From NCBI GenBank assembly GCA_021904315.1, contig CM038910.1, positions 2,480,001-2,544,000 on the forward strand: a DNA stretch of 64,000 nucleotides, in the 5' to 3' direction. The position numbers and the translations under genes were made by a program. Every line of letters starts with the position of its first letter. Position 1 is the first letter of the stretch. The notes under the pieces are model-generated. The model was given only the letters and a program-made list of their open reading frames with translations. It had not been told where the DNA came from and did no database searches. The stretch is from Sphagnum magellanicum (Eukaryota > Streptophyta > Sphagnopsida > Sphagnales > Sphagnaceae). Shown one piece after another: positions 37,336 through 51,400 of the stretch.

Positions 37336-40300
37336 TCATCTTCCCAAATGCACCCTCTTAGGTGCACAACACTAAGTAAACCGAGCCAACTCACATTATG
37401 CACTAATGGTGGATAATCATATTTTTTAAAGGTACTAAGTACAACTCCATAGATAAGCAAAATGATGGTTGCATTATTTATGATAATTCATTCAAAAAAC
37501 CATGGTCTTTGGCTTTTGGCTCTTAGTTTGATAGTTTTCACCCTTGGCAATAGATAATAGCCTTAAAAGCTTAGAAAGAGCTTGACCTAGCAGGGCAACA
37601 CATAAATCGTCACCATATTTTCGGCTTAACTTAAGGCACCCAAAAATCGTACATGGTGGTTTGCCTCCGTTTGGCTTAGACTATATATATATATATATCT
37701 TCTTTTTTTTTTGTACTCCATCACGTTTTTTTTGTCGTCCCAATTTCAAGTTGGCTTGTTTCTTTTGTTCTTTTGAGTGATCTTTTACCCCACCTATTTT
37801 GAGATATTTAATTCCTAATAACGTCAAAAAAATCTTGGATATTTTCTTGTTTGAATCCTAATAACCTTTGTAAACCTCAAATGTTTTTATTCTAAACATA
37901 AAAAATAATTGTATGTTATATGTTTCAACTCTAGAGGCAAATAAACAACATAGAAGAAGCATAAATCATTTTTTTTTAAATGACCTTTTATTTCTAAATA
38001 TCATATCTTCCTTGTTTTCTATCCATTTTCAATAATCTAAAGTGCTATGGATGCACTAAGTTAAAATCTACATGTATTATTTAACCTATAGAGGTAAAGA
38101 AACAACATAAAAGAGCCATGAAAAAGATGAATATGTTGAATTTCAAAATATGGATTAAGCCAATGACCAAACATTGACCCCACTTATTTTTAACAATCAT
38201 ATCTTCTTCATTTTGTGTCTTTTTTGAGCAATTTAAATGACTATGGGTACACCAAATCAAGGTCTAAAAAACCCTTTTCCACTTGAAAGGCAAAAGGACA
38301 ATGTACATTAAAATCTAAAATTATTTAAAAACTTAAGTGTTTGCTCACTAACTTGTCTTATAATAGTTGCAAATGAGTTGCAATTATGATGTAACTAATT
38401 TTTTATCCCATACTATTTGTCCTACCTTTCATGTTTGCAGAATATATTACTAAGTGCATTTAGAGTATTAAAAACAAGTGACATTTGGAACAAACTAATA
38501 AAAAAAGGTTTGGCCTTAAAGTTTAAACCCAAAATAAAATAGGATTATTCCAAATGACCTACCTACTTACTTTAAACCTACCTACCTATCTATTTATGTC
38601 TAATTTACTTACATAACTAGACTATGAAATTTAAGTAATAATGCTTACCTACTTGTTGACTTAAGCACAACATGTCAACATATTATTGGCCTTAAGTTGA
38701 ATGATGTTTAAATTTAATTAATAAAAATATTAAATATCAAAATAAATTTATAATTGTCACATTCCATTAATGATTTGTCAACACAATGTGTAGGGCATTA
38801 TAAATCATCAAAAATGGAATAAATTTGAGAAAGTTATGGCCCCCCAAAGTAGAGGGGATCAATTTTTTTTAAAAAAAAACAAACCATTGAATGCTACAAA
38901 GGCCAATTCCCAAACACTTAAAAAAATCCTTTTATGTTGTTTTATTGTTATTAAAGTTCAAATATGATTGTAAAACTTCAGGTGGCATTCCTATAACACT
39001 TTAAATCATTAAAAATGAATAAGAAATAAAAAAGTTATGAGGTTTGAAAGTTGGAGGGGTCCAAAGAGGGAAAAAAAAAGGAAAAAAAAATGTTTTGTAA
39101 GTTGGAAAGTTTATTTCTCTTCTTGTTATTTCTTCATTACACCTTTTCCTTTACATTTCAAAGATGATTTCTAAAGCTTGAGATAACACTCCCATAACAT
39201 TTTAAATCATTCAAAATGAAATACATATGATGAAGATATAAATAATTGATGGATATGTATCTTTATTAAGTTATAAGTAGTTGTATTGTAGTCATAACAT
39301 AATTGAATAATAATATTTTAGTGATGGCGCAATAGTGGTTGGGCTAATTGTATCAATGGGAATCATAATCGAAAACTAGTTACAAATATATTCCATAATG
39401 GGTGGTCGAAACGTGGACATGTGGCATGATCACATTATGTAGTTTGTACCTAATTGCAACATAATTGTTGCTTTAGTAACACATTTACAAGTAGTTACCA
39501 CATGTAATTTTTGAAAAAGTTAAATATGATTGACTACATATGTATGTATGATATGTATAAATTATCATATAAAATACCCATTTTCAACTCACTTGCAATT
39601 ATAATACAACTACATGATTTTTTGATGTGACAATTTATTTATTAATACATCGTATTTCTAGAGGGATAGTTGCACTTAGTTGTAATACCCAGAGATAATT
39701 GTAAAATAGTTGTATATGATCATTTTTTTGAGTTTTAGTTGTAAGATAATGTGGTTTCGACAAATGCAATTTCTCAAAGTGTCTACTTCATTTCATAAAT
39801 CAAGGTATGTAGAAATATCCTAATATTCCTCAATATAAACCACCTCAAAAATGGGAGGATGACCTAAATAATGATGAGGTGAACAGGCAATACAACAAGT
39901 TGTAGACATTGAACTATAATAAAAATATTTAGGAGAACAAATGTAAATTATTAAAATAATGTATCGACATCATCAAACACTATAATTGCATTTGGAATGT
40001 GTTATTCCATATGTGCTTGTCTCCAATAAGGAGCAACTATAGAGACTAATGGGAATAGATTATATAACAATGTACCAAAGATGTGACAAGATCAATTAAG
40101 TATGGTTCAACACGGATAATGGGTTTGGAATATAAAAGTTCATAAAGGATTGTGTACTAAGACCTACACCAAACTGATGTAACTATTGACAACAAGAGGT
40201 CCACATCTAATTATTGATTGTCTTTTCATTGAGGAATTTGTGAGGCAAAGCTTTATGGATCATGTCACCATAGAAGTGCAAAAAAATTGAACATGGAAAA

Positions 40301-40890
40301 ACCACAATCCATAGGAGTTGTGCAATCTAGCCAAATAGGCATCATGCACGATTTGAATTTAAGATATTCAAATTGTCCACATATGGCAAGGAAATGTGAA
40401 AAACACCAACTATGGTTCAGATTCTTCAACCACCATCTTATCTACATTTTGTTCCTAAATGAGTTTGGTTGATGGCAATTTAAGCAAATATGGGATACAC
40501 CAAACTAAACCCATACAATGTACAAGTTTAATGCCTATAATTTGGACAACTCAACCAATGACAACCATAGGAAAAGTGTGTAACATTGTACATGTTTACA
40601 TTAGAGTGTCACCAATTGCATAGATGCCCAATTCATCATTAGGAGGAAAGGTGTTCGAAACAACCACAAAAGCAATGATGAGGGTAAGGTCTATTGGAAC
40701 AATTCTAAATGTGGACCCAATAACAACATGGAACCTTAGAGTTTTAATTGGTTTTACAAACCAATTATCTATTTCATCCTATATTTATAGACCCAATTGT
40801 CACCACACAAAGGACACATTCACATATTTTGGGAGTAGCACATAATGGATATGTAGTAATGAAACTTTTGTAACTTTGTACTTGCGATGT
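37336..40890. other. AT-rich repeats, no genes
   Basis: Contains an AT microsatellite at about 37682-37698, diverged repeats around 37740-38300, a TACC-rich patch at 38555-38650, and several copies of the AAAGTTATG repeat family listed separately. The 39860-40480 stretch has a possible retroelement remnant (SNCPHMARKCEK, reminiscent of a zinc knuckle) but it is too decayed to assign. Confidence 0.4.
38740..39240. repeat. Tandem copies of an AAAGTTATG-containing repeat family
   Basis: Three diverged units (about 38740-38890, 38950-39070 and 39150-39240) share ACTTTAAATCATTAAAAATG, AGAAAGTTATG and a GGAGGGGTC-like ending. Two further units occur at 50890-51180. Confidence 0.6.
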
Positions 40891-42590
40891 TAACGACAAT
40901 GGCACCCCCAATAATAGTGTTCAATCCAACAACATTACCAACATATATAGGAGGAGAAATGTTAGATCCTCCCAAATGTTTTGGAAGAATTGTGAGGTTA
41001 TTTGAAATGCCAATTTTTTGAACTTACAAGAAACCATCGAACTATCCTTAATACTAGAAAGACTTTAATCCATATGAACACGAGCAAGTATTTAAAGTTG
41101 CCATTAAAACTCATGGGGAAATGGTAGATGAAGAAACAACAAATACATTCAATTTCACACTTAAGGACATTGCTTTGAAATAATGTAACAACTACATGAA
41201 GGATCATCCAAACTACAAATTTGATAATTCATAATTGATTTTTTGCAAACGATATTGTATGGTGCAAAATGATGAATACATGTACCTACAGTTAAAACCC
41301 TTGAAACAAGAGACAACAAAATGAATGAAGGTGTACTATGAATGATTATTGAAGTTGGCCAATGATTATAAACACCAACTACTAACAATTTCCTAACCAA
41401 TATTTTCATATTTGGACTATAATCATATTTTTGTATTGCAACTACAAGGATGAAGAAGACAACACCGTAGCAACAAAGTAATCAACCATATTATGTGAAA
41501 TAGGGATTTCAAAACATGAAGCACAAAATTATCTCTCAATATTTCAAGTATTAAGGATCACATGGTAATTGCATGTCAAACCACAATAGTTAAACTAAGT
41601 ATGTATTACATTAATTACCACTACATTAACCACAATGTGGAAAGATGTTGAAATTTTTTTATTAAAAAAACCAACTATGGCAATAGCAAAAGTTAATGCA
41701 TAAGTTGCAAAACTGCCTAAACCATTGATTTATCCTTGTCATATTTTTGGAATCATTGGGCGCAAGCTCAACACTTGTCCAAAGTTCAATGAAATGTAGA
41801 ACATGTTAAAGGACAAGGGAAATAAAATTAAAAATAATAAACTGATTGTTGATGTGAAAATTACAATTGCATTTGAAAATATGGTGGATGTGCATGTGGC
41901 AACCACTAGGAGCATCACAAACTTACCCCCTTCCTATATTTGTGATGTTACAACACTTTAACAATGTGTTGATATAATCATTGATATGATATTGAGATGA
42001 CATTCCAACATAATGTTTGGATCAAAACATAATGTTACAATGTTATGACAACATCATATCAATGATTGTATCAACATTTAACCTTGAACACAATGTTAAA
42101 ATGTTGTAAAAACACAAATACATTGAAGGGGCAAGTTTGTGATGAACAAGGTAACTAAAGTACAATTGTTCAAGGAGTTGGAACCAAGAAAGAATAAGAA
42201 ATGAACTAGATTGGGAAGTAAAGGAACATCTAAAGAAATCCATGGTTCATACCATACAACAAATGCAACTTATTAATCCACTTATGGAAATGCCTTTCAC
42301 AACAAAAGGTGAATGGAATACTACCTAGATTAGAATGCCAAATTCAAAAGTGCTTGAGGAAACATCAAAACCACAATAAATACATTTTATCTCTCGAAAC
42401 AAACTAATATTTGTATTTAAAAAATTCCAAGATATTAGTAAGCAATTGCTAGAATTGAGTTATATTTTGAACCTAGGACAATTATTCCAAATAATGTCTA
42501 ATCTCAAGAAGTACTTAAGCATAAACACTAAACCTCATTTTGTGACTTCAAATTTTGACTTTAAGATAGTCATAAATGATTATCACAATT
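40890..42590 (+). pseudogene. Ty3/gypsy-like gag remnant
   Basis: Broken plus-strand frames read MLDPPKCFGRI, YEHEQVFKVAIKTHGE, CMVQNDEYMYLQLKPLKQET, MKVYYE, LLKLANDYKH, a damaged zinc knuckle CHIFGIIGRKLNTCPKF near 41740-41790 (expected C-x2-C-x4-H-x4-C), and ILNLGQLFQIMSNLKKYL. The order and wording fit the gag region of plant Ty3/gypsy retrotransposons. Many stops; no LTRs or pol domains recognised. It is interrupted by a fold-back MITE at 41913-42144. Confidence 0.55.
41913..42144. mobile_element. 232-bp fold-back MITE
   Basis: Both ends begin CATCACAAACTT(A/G)CCCC and the similarity continues inward (TATTTGTG, TTACAACA.TTTAACA.TGTGTT) for over 50 bp per arm, so the element can fold on itself almost completely. 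The centre reads ATCATTGATATGAT and its complement. No coding capacity. Both sides continue the gag remnant. Target-site duplication not clear. Confidence 0.75.
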
Positions 42591-42961
42591 AAATTTTTCA
42601 TTAGTTGCATTAATCGCACTCAACATGTAGTTACAAATATAATCCAAACATGACATCAACAAATGTCCCATGGATGAAGTATGCACTCAAACATATATTC
42701 CATCCTTTAATTATATAATTTTTATAATTACTTACCACTATTTGGAACTATAATGGCACCAATTACAAATTGCCACATGGAACAAATATGAAAATTAAAT
42801 AATCAATTTTACTTCATTCATTCAAATTTGATGGTTTAAGATTGTTCCACATGCACCAACACATTTTGCCATGTGAGGATTCAAAATAAATAAATTTTAA
42901 AATTCAATTTAAATAGGTAGGTATGTATATAGGTAAATAGGTATGTATATAGATAGTTATG

Positions 42962-43299
42962 CGTTACTAGAAAACACGGTCCTAATCCACTCGACATTCC
43001 ACCCCCCACCCAACATTGAATGGGAAATACCCATTTCCACCCATGTGCATTCTTAATGGAAGTCATGAAGGATTTGGAATGCATGGTAAGGTGTCCATTA
43101 TGATTCCACCATGCACCACTCCCATCCATTGAAATCCACTAGTTTCCACAAAAAATCCATTATGAATCCACTATGCACACATTCAATTGGAAATGGTCCA
43201 TCAAATAACCACAAGTTAGTGGTTTGGATGAACTCCTTTCCACTTGGCTTAAATTGGGTGGAAATGCATAATGGATTAGGACTTGGTTTTCTAATAGTG
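42962..43299. mobile_element. 338-bp CACTA-type MITE
   Basis: The right end (reverse complement) reads CACTATTAGAAAACCAAGTC then CTAATCC; the left end reads CGTTACTAGAAAACACGGTC then CTAATCC. Subterminal motifs such as ATCCACT, TTCCAC and GGTGGA recur inside in both orientations, as in CACTA elements. Flanks are ATG on the left and ACG on the right, a 2/3 match for a 3-bp duplication. No transposase; mobilised in trans if at all. Confidence 0.65.
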
Positions 43300-43505
43300 A
43301 CGTGAATAAGTAAGTAAGTAGGTAAAGAGTATGTATAACCACAAACTTGGGTAAGACAAACAAATGAAGTCAAAACAAGTGGATTAGGACTTGGTTTTCT
43401 AATAGTGACATGAATAGGCAAGTAGGTAGGTAGGTAGGTAGGTAGGTAGGTAGAGAGTATGTATAACTATGAACTTGGGTAAAATAAACAAATGAAATAA
43501 AATCA
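43272..43505. repeat. 108-bp tandem duplication of a MITE end plus flank
   Basis: TGGATTAGGACTTGGTTTTC, TAATAGTGAC and the following GTATGTATAAC..C..ACTTGGGTAA occur at 43272 and again at 43380. The second unit has an expanded (GTAG)8 tract at 43422-43453, where the first has a short, imperfect version. Confidence 0.85.
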
Positions 43506-46500
43506 AACATCAAAGAATGAAGGAATAGCTACCCTTTGAAGGCAATCCTACTTTCAAACATAAAACTTACAAAGAATAATCCCAGGGCAAGTTAAGTGAC
43601 TAGAAGGTAATTACCTTTTAATTCAAAAAAATATTTTTGAGCTGTAGAACAACATTTTCACATTGCCTTCATCATTTTGCACATTGCCTTCCAACAACTA
43701 CCTTTCATTGTAGCTACCATCATGTGCATTCTAGAAGCTCCAAAAAGACAATATAAATGAAACTAAGAAAAGGGAAACCCAAAAAACAAAAAAAACTACA
43801 ATATTCTATGGAAAGATGAACTTACATTTTCACATTAAATGAGGCTAGGAAAATAAATGAAAACATGAGTACACACCAAGGTCCATCACCTTCACCCTTC
43901 ATGTATTTTAGTATTATGAAGTACAACATGGTTATGTCCTCCCAAATTCTCCCAAACTAACATCTCCATCTCTTTTCCTACTCCTCCTCTACCATGCTAC
44001 TCCAAGAATGATGTTCCTCCTCCTATAAGTTCCCCTTTTCACTAATCCACACATGGTCCACATCTTTCCCAAGAAAATAAGCCCTTACTTTAATCCTTCC
44101 TCAAAAGTCCCTTAGTTGATTGGTGAAACAAAACCCAATCCTTCATCCACATGAAACTAGTTAACTAATAGTTTCATCCCCTAATAAATTAAATAATTAC
44201 TAGGATGCCTACTAGGCTATAAGATTTTTACCTTTAACAAAGTAGGCAAATAAATAATTTTGTTATTTTAATTTTAAATTTAGCTTTCAAGGCGAAACCT
44301 TTTTTATTAATTCATCCCAAATGACATGTTTTCTTTTCTAAGTTGTTTGTGTTTTTAATATTTCAAGTGCATTTCTTATTTTACAAGATTAAAATGGAAG
44401 ACAAAATATATGGGATAAATTTTATAGTTGCAACTTACTTACTTACAGTTGTTTGCCTACCTACTTATGCCTTACCTACATACTTACCTATATTTGTTTA
44501 CTCGAGGCCTATTTAATGACTATCTATCTACCTAATTTACATACATACGTACGTATTTACCTAAATACCTACCTACCTACATAATTAACCTACCCACTTA
44601 ACTTATTGACCTACCTTTTTAACCTCCCAATTTAATTAATAGATACATTAATACATGTAATTAACTTAAGGTACTACCTACCAATTAATACCTAGCCTAA
44701 CCAATACCTATTAACTTAATTTACTACCTACTAATTAACCATTGAAGGTGAAAGTCTCTTTTGAAGTGAATTTTTTTTTAAATGTGCATATTGTATTACA
44801 AATTCAATTAAAATGTATGTACATATGGATCTACCTTTATATAACTTGATGTCTTATACCTTAAATGTCAAATTGCTTCATTGACAAGGGTCAATTCCTT
44901 CAAACAACTCGTGCATCTATACCTATTATTAAGAAATTCAAGATGAATTAGAAAGGATAATTTTTTTCTTTCAAATAAATAACATCTAATAAACATGTAA
45001 GCCAAAATAATCAAATTATGAACACATTAATCACGTCAACCATGTGATCATTGTGAACAACTACTATGCAATTAGATTTGGACTTGGAATTTGAAATTTA
45101 AAAATATGAAATTTGGGGAGGAAACTTCTAAGCAAGTGTCACATGGTAATAAATTAACAAATCTCCCCTTTGCATCAATGACCCTCATGCACCTATGCCT
45201 ATTGTCAAGAAGATCAAGATGAATTATAAAGGAGAAGGTTTTTTTTCTAAACATTCTATGTATTTTTTAGTTTTTTAATGATGCAATTATCATCTCATGT
45301 GTTACATAATAATAAATTTTCTAGTTTAAGAGTAGAGCTAAAAGATTGATATAAGTTTTTTGTTTATTTAAAGAACTTGGAGGTTGAAGGTTCTTGTTAT
45401 TATTGTTGGAGGTTGAATTTTTTTGTTTTTATTCTTGGAAGTTGAAAGTTCATGATTTTTGGTTTGTTTATTTGCATATATTTTTAAAAATGGTATGAGA
45501 AAATCTTTCATTTTTTTAGAAGTTGACTTGTAAAACATAACTTATAGTGATGAGGGATTTGTGAAAGGTGAATTTTTTTAATGAAAATCATGTTGTGTCT
45601 TTTGTTTATGTGTTAAAAAATTTGGATTTTTGAGCTAAAAGGTGGAGTTGAAATAAAATTAATTTATATAAACACATTTTTTTTGTGCATTTATGATGAC
45701 TTTTGTTGTTTTTGTGTTGTAAGGCCAAACTTTGATAATGTTCAAATCCATCAAAATCAAAGTTGTGCAAAAACTTAAATGGAAGCTTTGTTTGAAAAAT
45801 ATAGTCTTTAGTAAAAGATGTTGTATAATTTGGTTAGGTTGTTAATTACTATGTCATTGAATGTGTTGTTTGTGTAGTAATCCAAACCAACACATCTAAG
45901 AAAACAAATTCTAAAACAACAAAGGTGAAGTAATACACCAAATATGGTGAATTCTAACCTCAATACTCCAAGTATCACTAGGAGAAGTTTCAATTTGTGA
46001 TTGTAATTTGCAACTAAAAATGAGTTGCAACTAACATGTACAACTCAAATTCCATTAATTGTATAAATGAAGTTGCATGCAACATTTGGTTGCAAATGAC
46101 AATTTAATATGATGTCATCACATTCCACATAGATGGTGTATATGGTCAAACATATACACCTTTATCCATTGACCAACCATATAAAACTTGCAACTAGTCA
46201 CCATTATCTACAACAATGTTATAACCCATTACAAAGTGCCATGTGGCATAATAAAAAATCCATGTGGCATGTTAATTGAGTTAATTTGGCCAAAATAAAT
46301 CTAAATTAATATTTAGAAGGTATATAGGTAGGTAAGAAAGAAGGTAAATAAGATTAGGTGGATTGGTAAGTAGGTGGGTGCATAATCTAGGAGGTAGATA
46401 TGTAAATATTTTTATTTTATTTTAAATTTAACCTTTATGGTTAAACCTCTTTGATTGGTTCATCCCAAATTACACGTGTTTTTTAGATCTAAGGCAAAAC

Positions 46501-48845
46501 ACCTTCCTTATATACACTTTTGCAAGGTGGAAATGAAAGACAAAACACATGGGATAATTTTTTTAGTTGTAACCTAGTTTGCAATTAAGTTGTAGCAAAA
46601 AAGTTTATTCCATCATTTTAAATTTTTTTGTAAACTATATATATTAAGTAATTAACTAACTAACTAGAACCAATTGATTAACTAGGCATTAACTAATTAC
46701 TTACCCACTCACCAACCTACCTACTACTTATTATTACCTAATAATTAAGTAATAACTAGTATTATCATAAACTATTTAAATTTTTACATAAACTAGTAAA
46801 TTATTAAAATAACATTAAAGGTAATTAACTAATTTTAAGTTTTTAAAATTACATTATTATTCATTAATAATATTTTAATAATAATTTTATTAGTTAATTT
46901 TGTATTAATTATAAATATTTAATAATACGTAATTATTAATTAATTAAGTAATTATTACTATGAGCTAACTAATTAACTCATAATTAATTTTTTAATTACT
47001 TATATTAAATATAATAGGTAGTTTTACCTACCTAACTATTTAACTATTTACTTACCAATTTATTTAGCCTATGTAATCACAATATATGTAAAATGTATAT
47101 TTAAGATGCCTTAAACATAAAATTAAATTCATGAATATATAAATATATCCTTAATATATATTCCAAAACATTTTAATATATATCAAAGGCATATGTACAT
47201 CACATATAAATAATCAAGTTGCAATTACTTTTGCAACTAATTGGACATCATGGAGGCCTTTTTTTAAATGAAAGACCAAAAAAACATGGAAGGATGTAAA
47301 ATCTAATAGTCACAAATTAATTATGCCATAGTTGCAAAAAAAAAAGAAAAGTGAACACATGTTGAATAGTTGTAAAAATGATAAAACATTAGTTGCAAAT
47401 GACATTTAGTCACATATAGTCGCAAATTGGATGATTGTATAATATTGTAAAAAATGCTTTTGAAGTGCATCTTTTAACCTTGAATGTCAATGCATACAAT
47501 TTTAGATCCATTTCATATTTATAGATGGAATGTAATTTTGCATTATTTATCATAATTTGGACAATGCTAATGTGTGTGCAAGGTTTACATATTTGCATTA
47601 TAAGTTGCAATTTAATTACATAATACTACTAAAATCAATTGTCATATAACTACATTAAAACCTATAGTTGTTTATTAAATTACAAAGGACATCAACAAAC
47701 TTTGTTTGTCAATGGATGAATGAAAAATCATGCAAGCTTTAGGTCTATTGATGGATGAATGAAAAATCATACAACATTAGGTTTATCAATGGATGAATAA
47801 AAAATCACACAAACATTAAGTTTGGTAATGGATGAACCTACCTATCAGTTATTCCATAATAATATTGCCATTTGCAAATTTTACAACTCTTGAGCAATTA
47901 CATTAAACCTAATGGTTGCATTGTAATTGATAAAACATTGTTTTATTTCAGGAATGTAATTATAATTGATGTGAATTGCCATGGTTGTTAATTAGTTGTA
48001 GCCATATTAATGTGTTTCCATTAGACCTACAATGGAAATCAACAAAGTTCATCATTGATGGATGGATGAAAAACAATGTTAGCATGATTTTACAATAATA
48101 GTTGCAAATTGGTTGCATTTGGAGTTGCATAATATTATTCTTGCATAGTTGCAATTGAATTGCGTGAGTTGTATATGCATACAGTTCCACATATGTTGAG
48201 TTGTGTCCATTGTAATTCATGCAACTTATTTGGTAACACGTATGCCATACAAATACATTAAGTTAAAATGAAGTTGCAAGTGGTCATTGCAATTAAAAAA
48301 CCCAATTGCAAGGCTAGTTGCAAATCACCCTATTTTCTCATAATGTTAAATATTGAAATGGAATTCAAGCCCTTGATTGCACCATGATGGAAGGAATGGT
48401 AACATATCATGTTACAGTATAATGTTTTACAATGTTCCATGTGCTAACATATTAGTTTGTCCATTATTTTGAAATAGTTGAAACATTAAAATTAAGCCTT
48501 TGACTTCACTAGGATAAATGAAAGGGTGAAATATCAAATTATAATTAAATGTTTTGTAATGTGTAATATAAAAAATTGAATTTTTACAATTCATTCTTTA
48601 TTTTTTATAATTAATAATGTACCTTTGTGACCAAATGTTTTTGTATCTACCTAGGACTAAATGTCACCAAATAATTAATTGCAAAAGACATCATGTGGTA
48701 GTGCAATCAAATTGGCAATCACACAATTATAATTACAATAGATTTTTTCATCCTTTGACATGAATGATTGTTAGTATGACATGGACCCCATTGCAACCTA
48801 TGTGGATCACAACATTTGGATTTACAATTGAATTTTGGATAGTCA
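43506..48845. other. AT-rich repeats: TACC/TAGG tracts and TTGCAAC-rich DNA
   Basis: No gene recognised. 44440-44720 is dominated by diverged TACCTACCTACTTA-type units; 46620-47060 by TAATTAACTAACTA-type units. 46000-48800 is littered with GTTGCAA and TTGCAAC words. A direct duplication of about 265 bp spacing lies around 44870-45240 (CTATGCCTATTGTCAAGAAG). A 38-39 bp tandem repeat is listed separately. Confidence 0.5.
47711..47840. repeat. 38-39 bp tandem repeat, about four copies
   Basis: AATGGATGAATGAAAAATCA starts at about 47711, 47750, 47788 and 47827; the last unit is truncated. Confidence 0.75.
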
Positions 48846-48916
48846 CACTACTAGAAAACCAGGTCCTATGCCACTACATACTTCCATTCAAATCCAGTTT
48901 TAGACAAATGTGGTGC

Positions 48917-49250
48917 ATGCCATTCCACCATACATTGGTTGTAGTGAAAGGGAATGCGACAATGCTACTTTCTTGACTATTTAAGTGGAATGGGATCCAT
49001 GCCATTCCATTGTGTAATGGTTATAGTGGAAGGGAGTATGACAATTTGCCATGTTTTTTACTACCTTAGTGCAATGAGATTCATGCCATTCCACCATACA
49101 TTGATGCAAATGGAAGGAAACTATGACAATGCCACCTTGTTGACTATTGTCGAGGTGGAATTGGACTTGTGCCATTCCACCACACATTGACACAAGTGGA
49201 AGGTAACTGTGGCAATGCCCTTTTCTTGAATACCTAAGCAGAAGGTGAAT
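48917..49250. repeat. 82-86 bp subterminal tandem repeats, four copies
   Basis: Units start at 48917, 48999, 49083 and 49169 with (A/G)TGCCATTCCA(C/T) and contain GTGGAAGG and a TTCTTGACTA or TTGTTGACTA stretch. They lie just inside the CACTA-like left end, where transposase-binding repeats usually lie. Confidence 0.85.
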
Positions 49251-51229
49251 GATGTGTTCACCATTGAATGTGCAATTTTTTAGGGGAATTGTAAAAGACT
49301 AAACTTATTCATTCTTCTTTTATGTGCACCACTAACTTGCAACATGCCAATGGTTGGAACCAAGACACAATTCACCCATCCCAAGTGCATGCATGGGCAT
49401 ATGAATGCAAGATATGATATGGAGTGTGAACTATGTCCAATTTCACCTATTGACCTTGGATAACCATGTGTAGTTTACTTGAGGGTGTGCTTACAATATA
49501 TACACAAACACATATTCATTAATCTCCATGAGCAAAATTGGTCATTTTGGCACATGTCACTTTATTGTTTTTCATTCAAGTGTGATCATTCACATAACAA
49601 GGTGGTCCATACATTGCCCTCACTAAGGTTACAATCTACCTTAATCATCAAACCCTATGTCACTCATCTCATATTGTAATTTGGCCTATGTATCATAATT
49701 AAGTCATGGCCACTTTGACCATCTTGCTTCATGAATTAGAACCATGACCTCCCCTATTTTGAAGGAGTAACCATTTGATTTCATCTATGCTTGCTACCGA
49801 GCCATTAATTTTCACCTCCATGTTATCCTACAGAGCCTATTCCATAATATAACATTGTGACAACTTGATGGTTTTGAACTACACGCTTATTTTTTATTTA
49901 TTTTTGGGTTGGTTACCTACTATATATAATCAAGATACAAGCTACCAATTAGAAATATTGGCATCAATACTTCTATCATCCATGTGTTCAAATCAAAATA
50001 TTTTCACTCAGTTAATATCACTCAAAATTATTATTCATGATTTGTTTCTCATCTTATAAGCATGCTTAACCTATTTCACTCAAGCTTGTGTTGAAGATGT
50101 GTGTTTCTTAAGCAAATGTATAATAACCTTGTTGATGCATTCCACTATATACATTAATGCCACTCAATTGTAACTTTTAGAATGCCATTAAGGTGTGGAG
50201 TAAATGCCACCATTGCACATGCCATTACAAGGTCACCCACTTGTCACCCCATGTGTTATCATTAAATTTCCAATCACATTAAGTTATAGTGATGTATTAT
50301 CCTAATGATTTGATCATGAGCTAGTTTGATGTGACGTGCCCCTTACATGCATTGTTGGAGTAAGGAGCAATGGTGTTGATTCTTCTTGGCCCCTTTGTGT
50401 TATTTTGCCTTTTGATCCTCCCCCTCCCTCTCCTCATGATCATGATTTGTATATGTCAACCCATGTAAAATACAACACATTTTTCCCAAAGACTCGTGTC
50501 ATAATTAGGGCCTATGCAATCATTAAGTTCTATGCCATCAAGGTTAGTGTCATTAAGGCTTATACCACTACTAGCCTATGTCATTCAACACATGTCACTT
50601 AATATCCCTTGTGACCTATGTCACTCACTAATATTTAAGTTTATCATTAGGACCTCTATCACTGAACTTGTTGTGTCAATAAAGTGTCATATGTCACTTA
50701 TCACTATGCCATGAAGGCCTATGTCACTAAGGTTGATGTCACTTGGGGTTTGGTGCACCATGTGACTGGAACATATGCCACTAAGGCCTATGTCATTCAA
50801 CCTATGTTAGTCAAGTTCATAATATCATTAAGGTTGATGTCATTTGAGTTTGATGTAAATGTCATTAGGGCTCCTTTGTTTATGGTGTCCAACAAAAAGT
50901 TGGAGATATCTTTGTGGTGCATTTATAACATTAAAAATTGTCAAAGATGGATAAAAAATGAGAAAGTTATGGCCCTTCGAAGTGTGCATGGTCAAAAAGT
51001 TGAAAAAATGTCACACCCAACACTAGGAAACTATTTTGAAAACACCCAAACATTTTTTGTATGTTGTTCTTCTACCTTTAGAGTTCGAAGATGAATTATA
51101 GAACTTAAGGTGGCGTTCTCATAGCACTTTAGATCACTCAATTTGAATAGGATTTAAAGAAAGTTATGAACTTTGGAAGTAGGAGGGGTCTAAAAGAAGA
51201 AAAATGTGTTTTTTAGCATTTTGAATTAG

Positions 51230-51400
51230 ATTTTGGTGGACTAATCCACTACATCCAATGTATGGTGAAATGACACTAATATGATTCCACTAAAATTGGA
51301 TTTGGGTGGACCAATCCACTACATCCAATGTGCAGTGGTATGGACCATCCCATTCCACTAAAACTGGATTTGAGTGGAACTATGTAGTGGTACATGACCT
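51230..51400. repeat. ~70-bp subterminal repeats, two copies
   Basis: TTGG(A)TTTGGGTGGACCAATCC then ACTACATCCAATGT recurs about 70 bp apart just inside the 51415 end. The motifs (TTCCACT, TGGATTTG.GTGGA) match those at the left end. Confidence 0.75.

Noticed and set aside
49500-50900. CRISPR-like array of short repeats (GTCACT/GTCATT words)
   Set aside because: Spacing is irregular, repeats are diverged, there are no uniform spacers, and the context is a plant nuclear transposable element.
50684-51094. 136-codon frame inside the CACTA-like element
   Set aside because: Built from short GTCATTAAGG-type repeats and an AAAGTTATG-family unit; no transposase motif such as a DDE or zinc-finger pattern.
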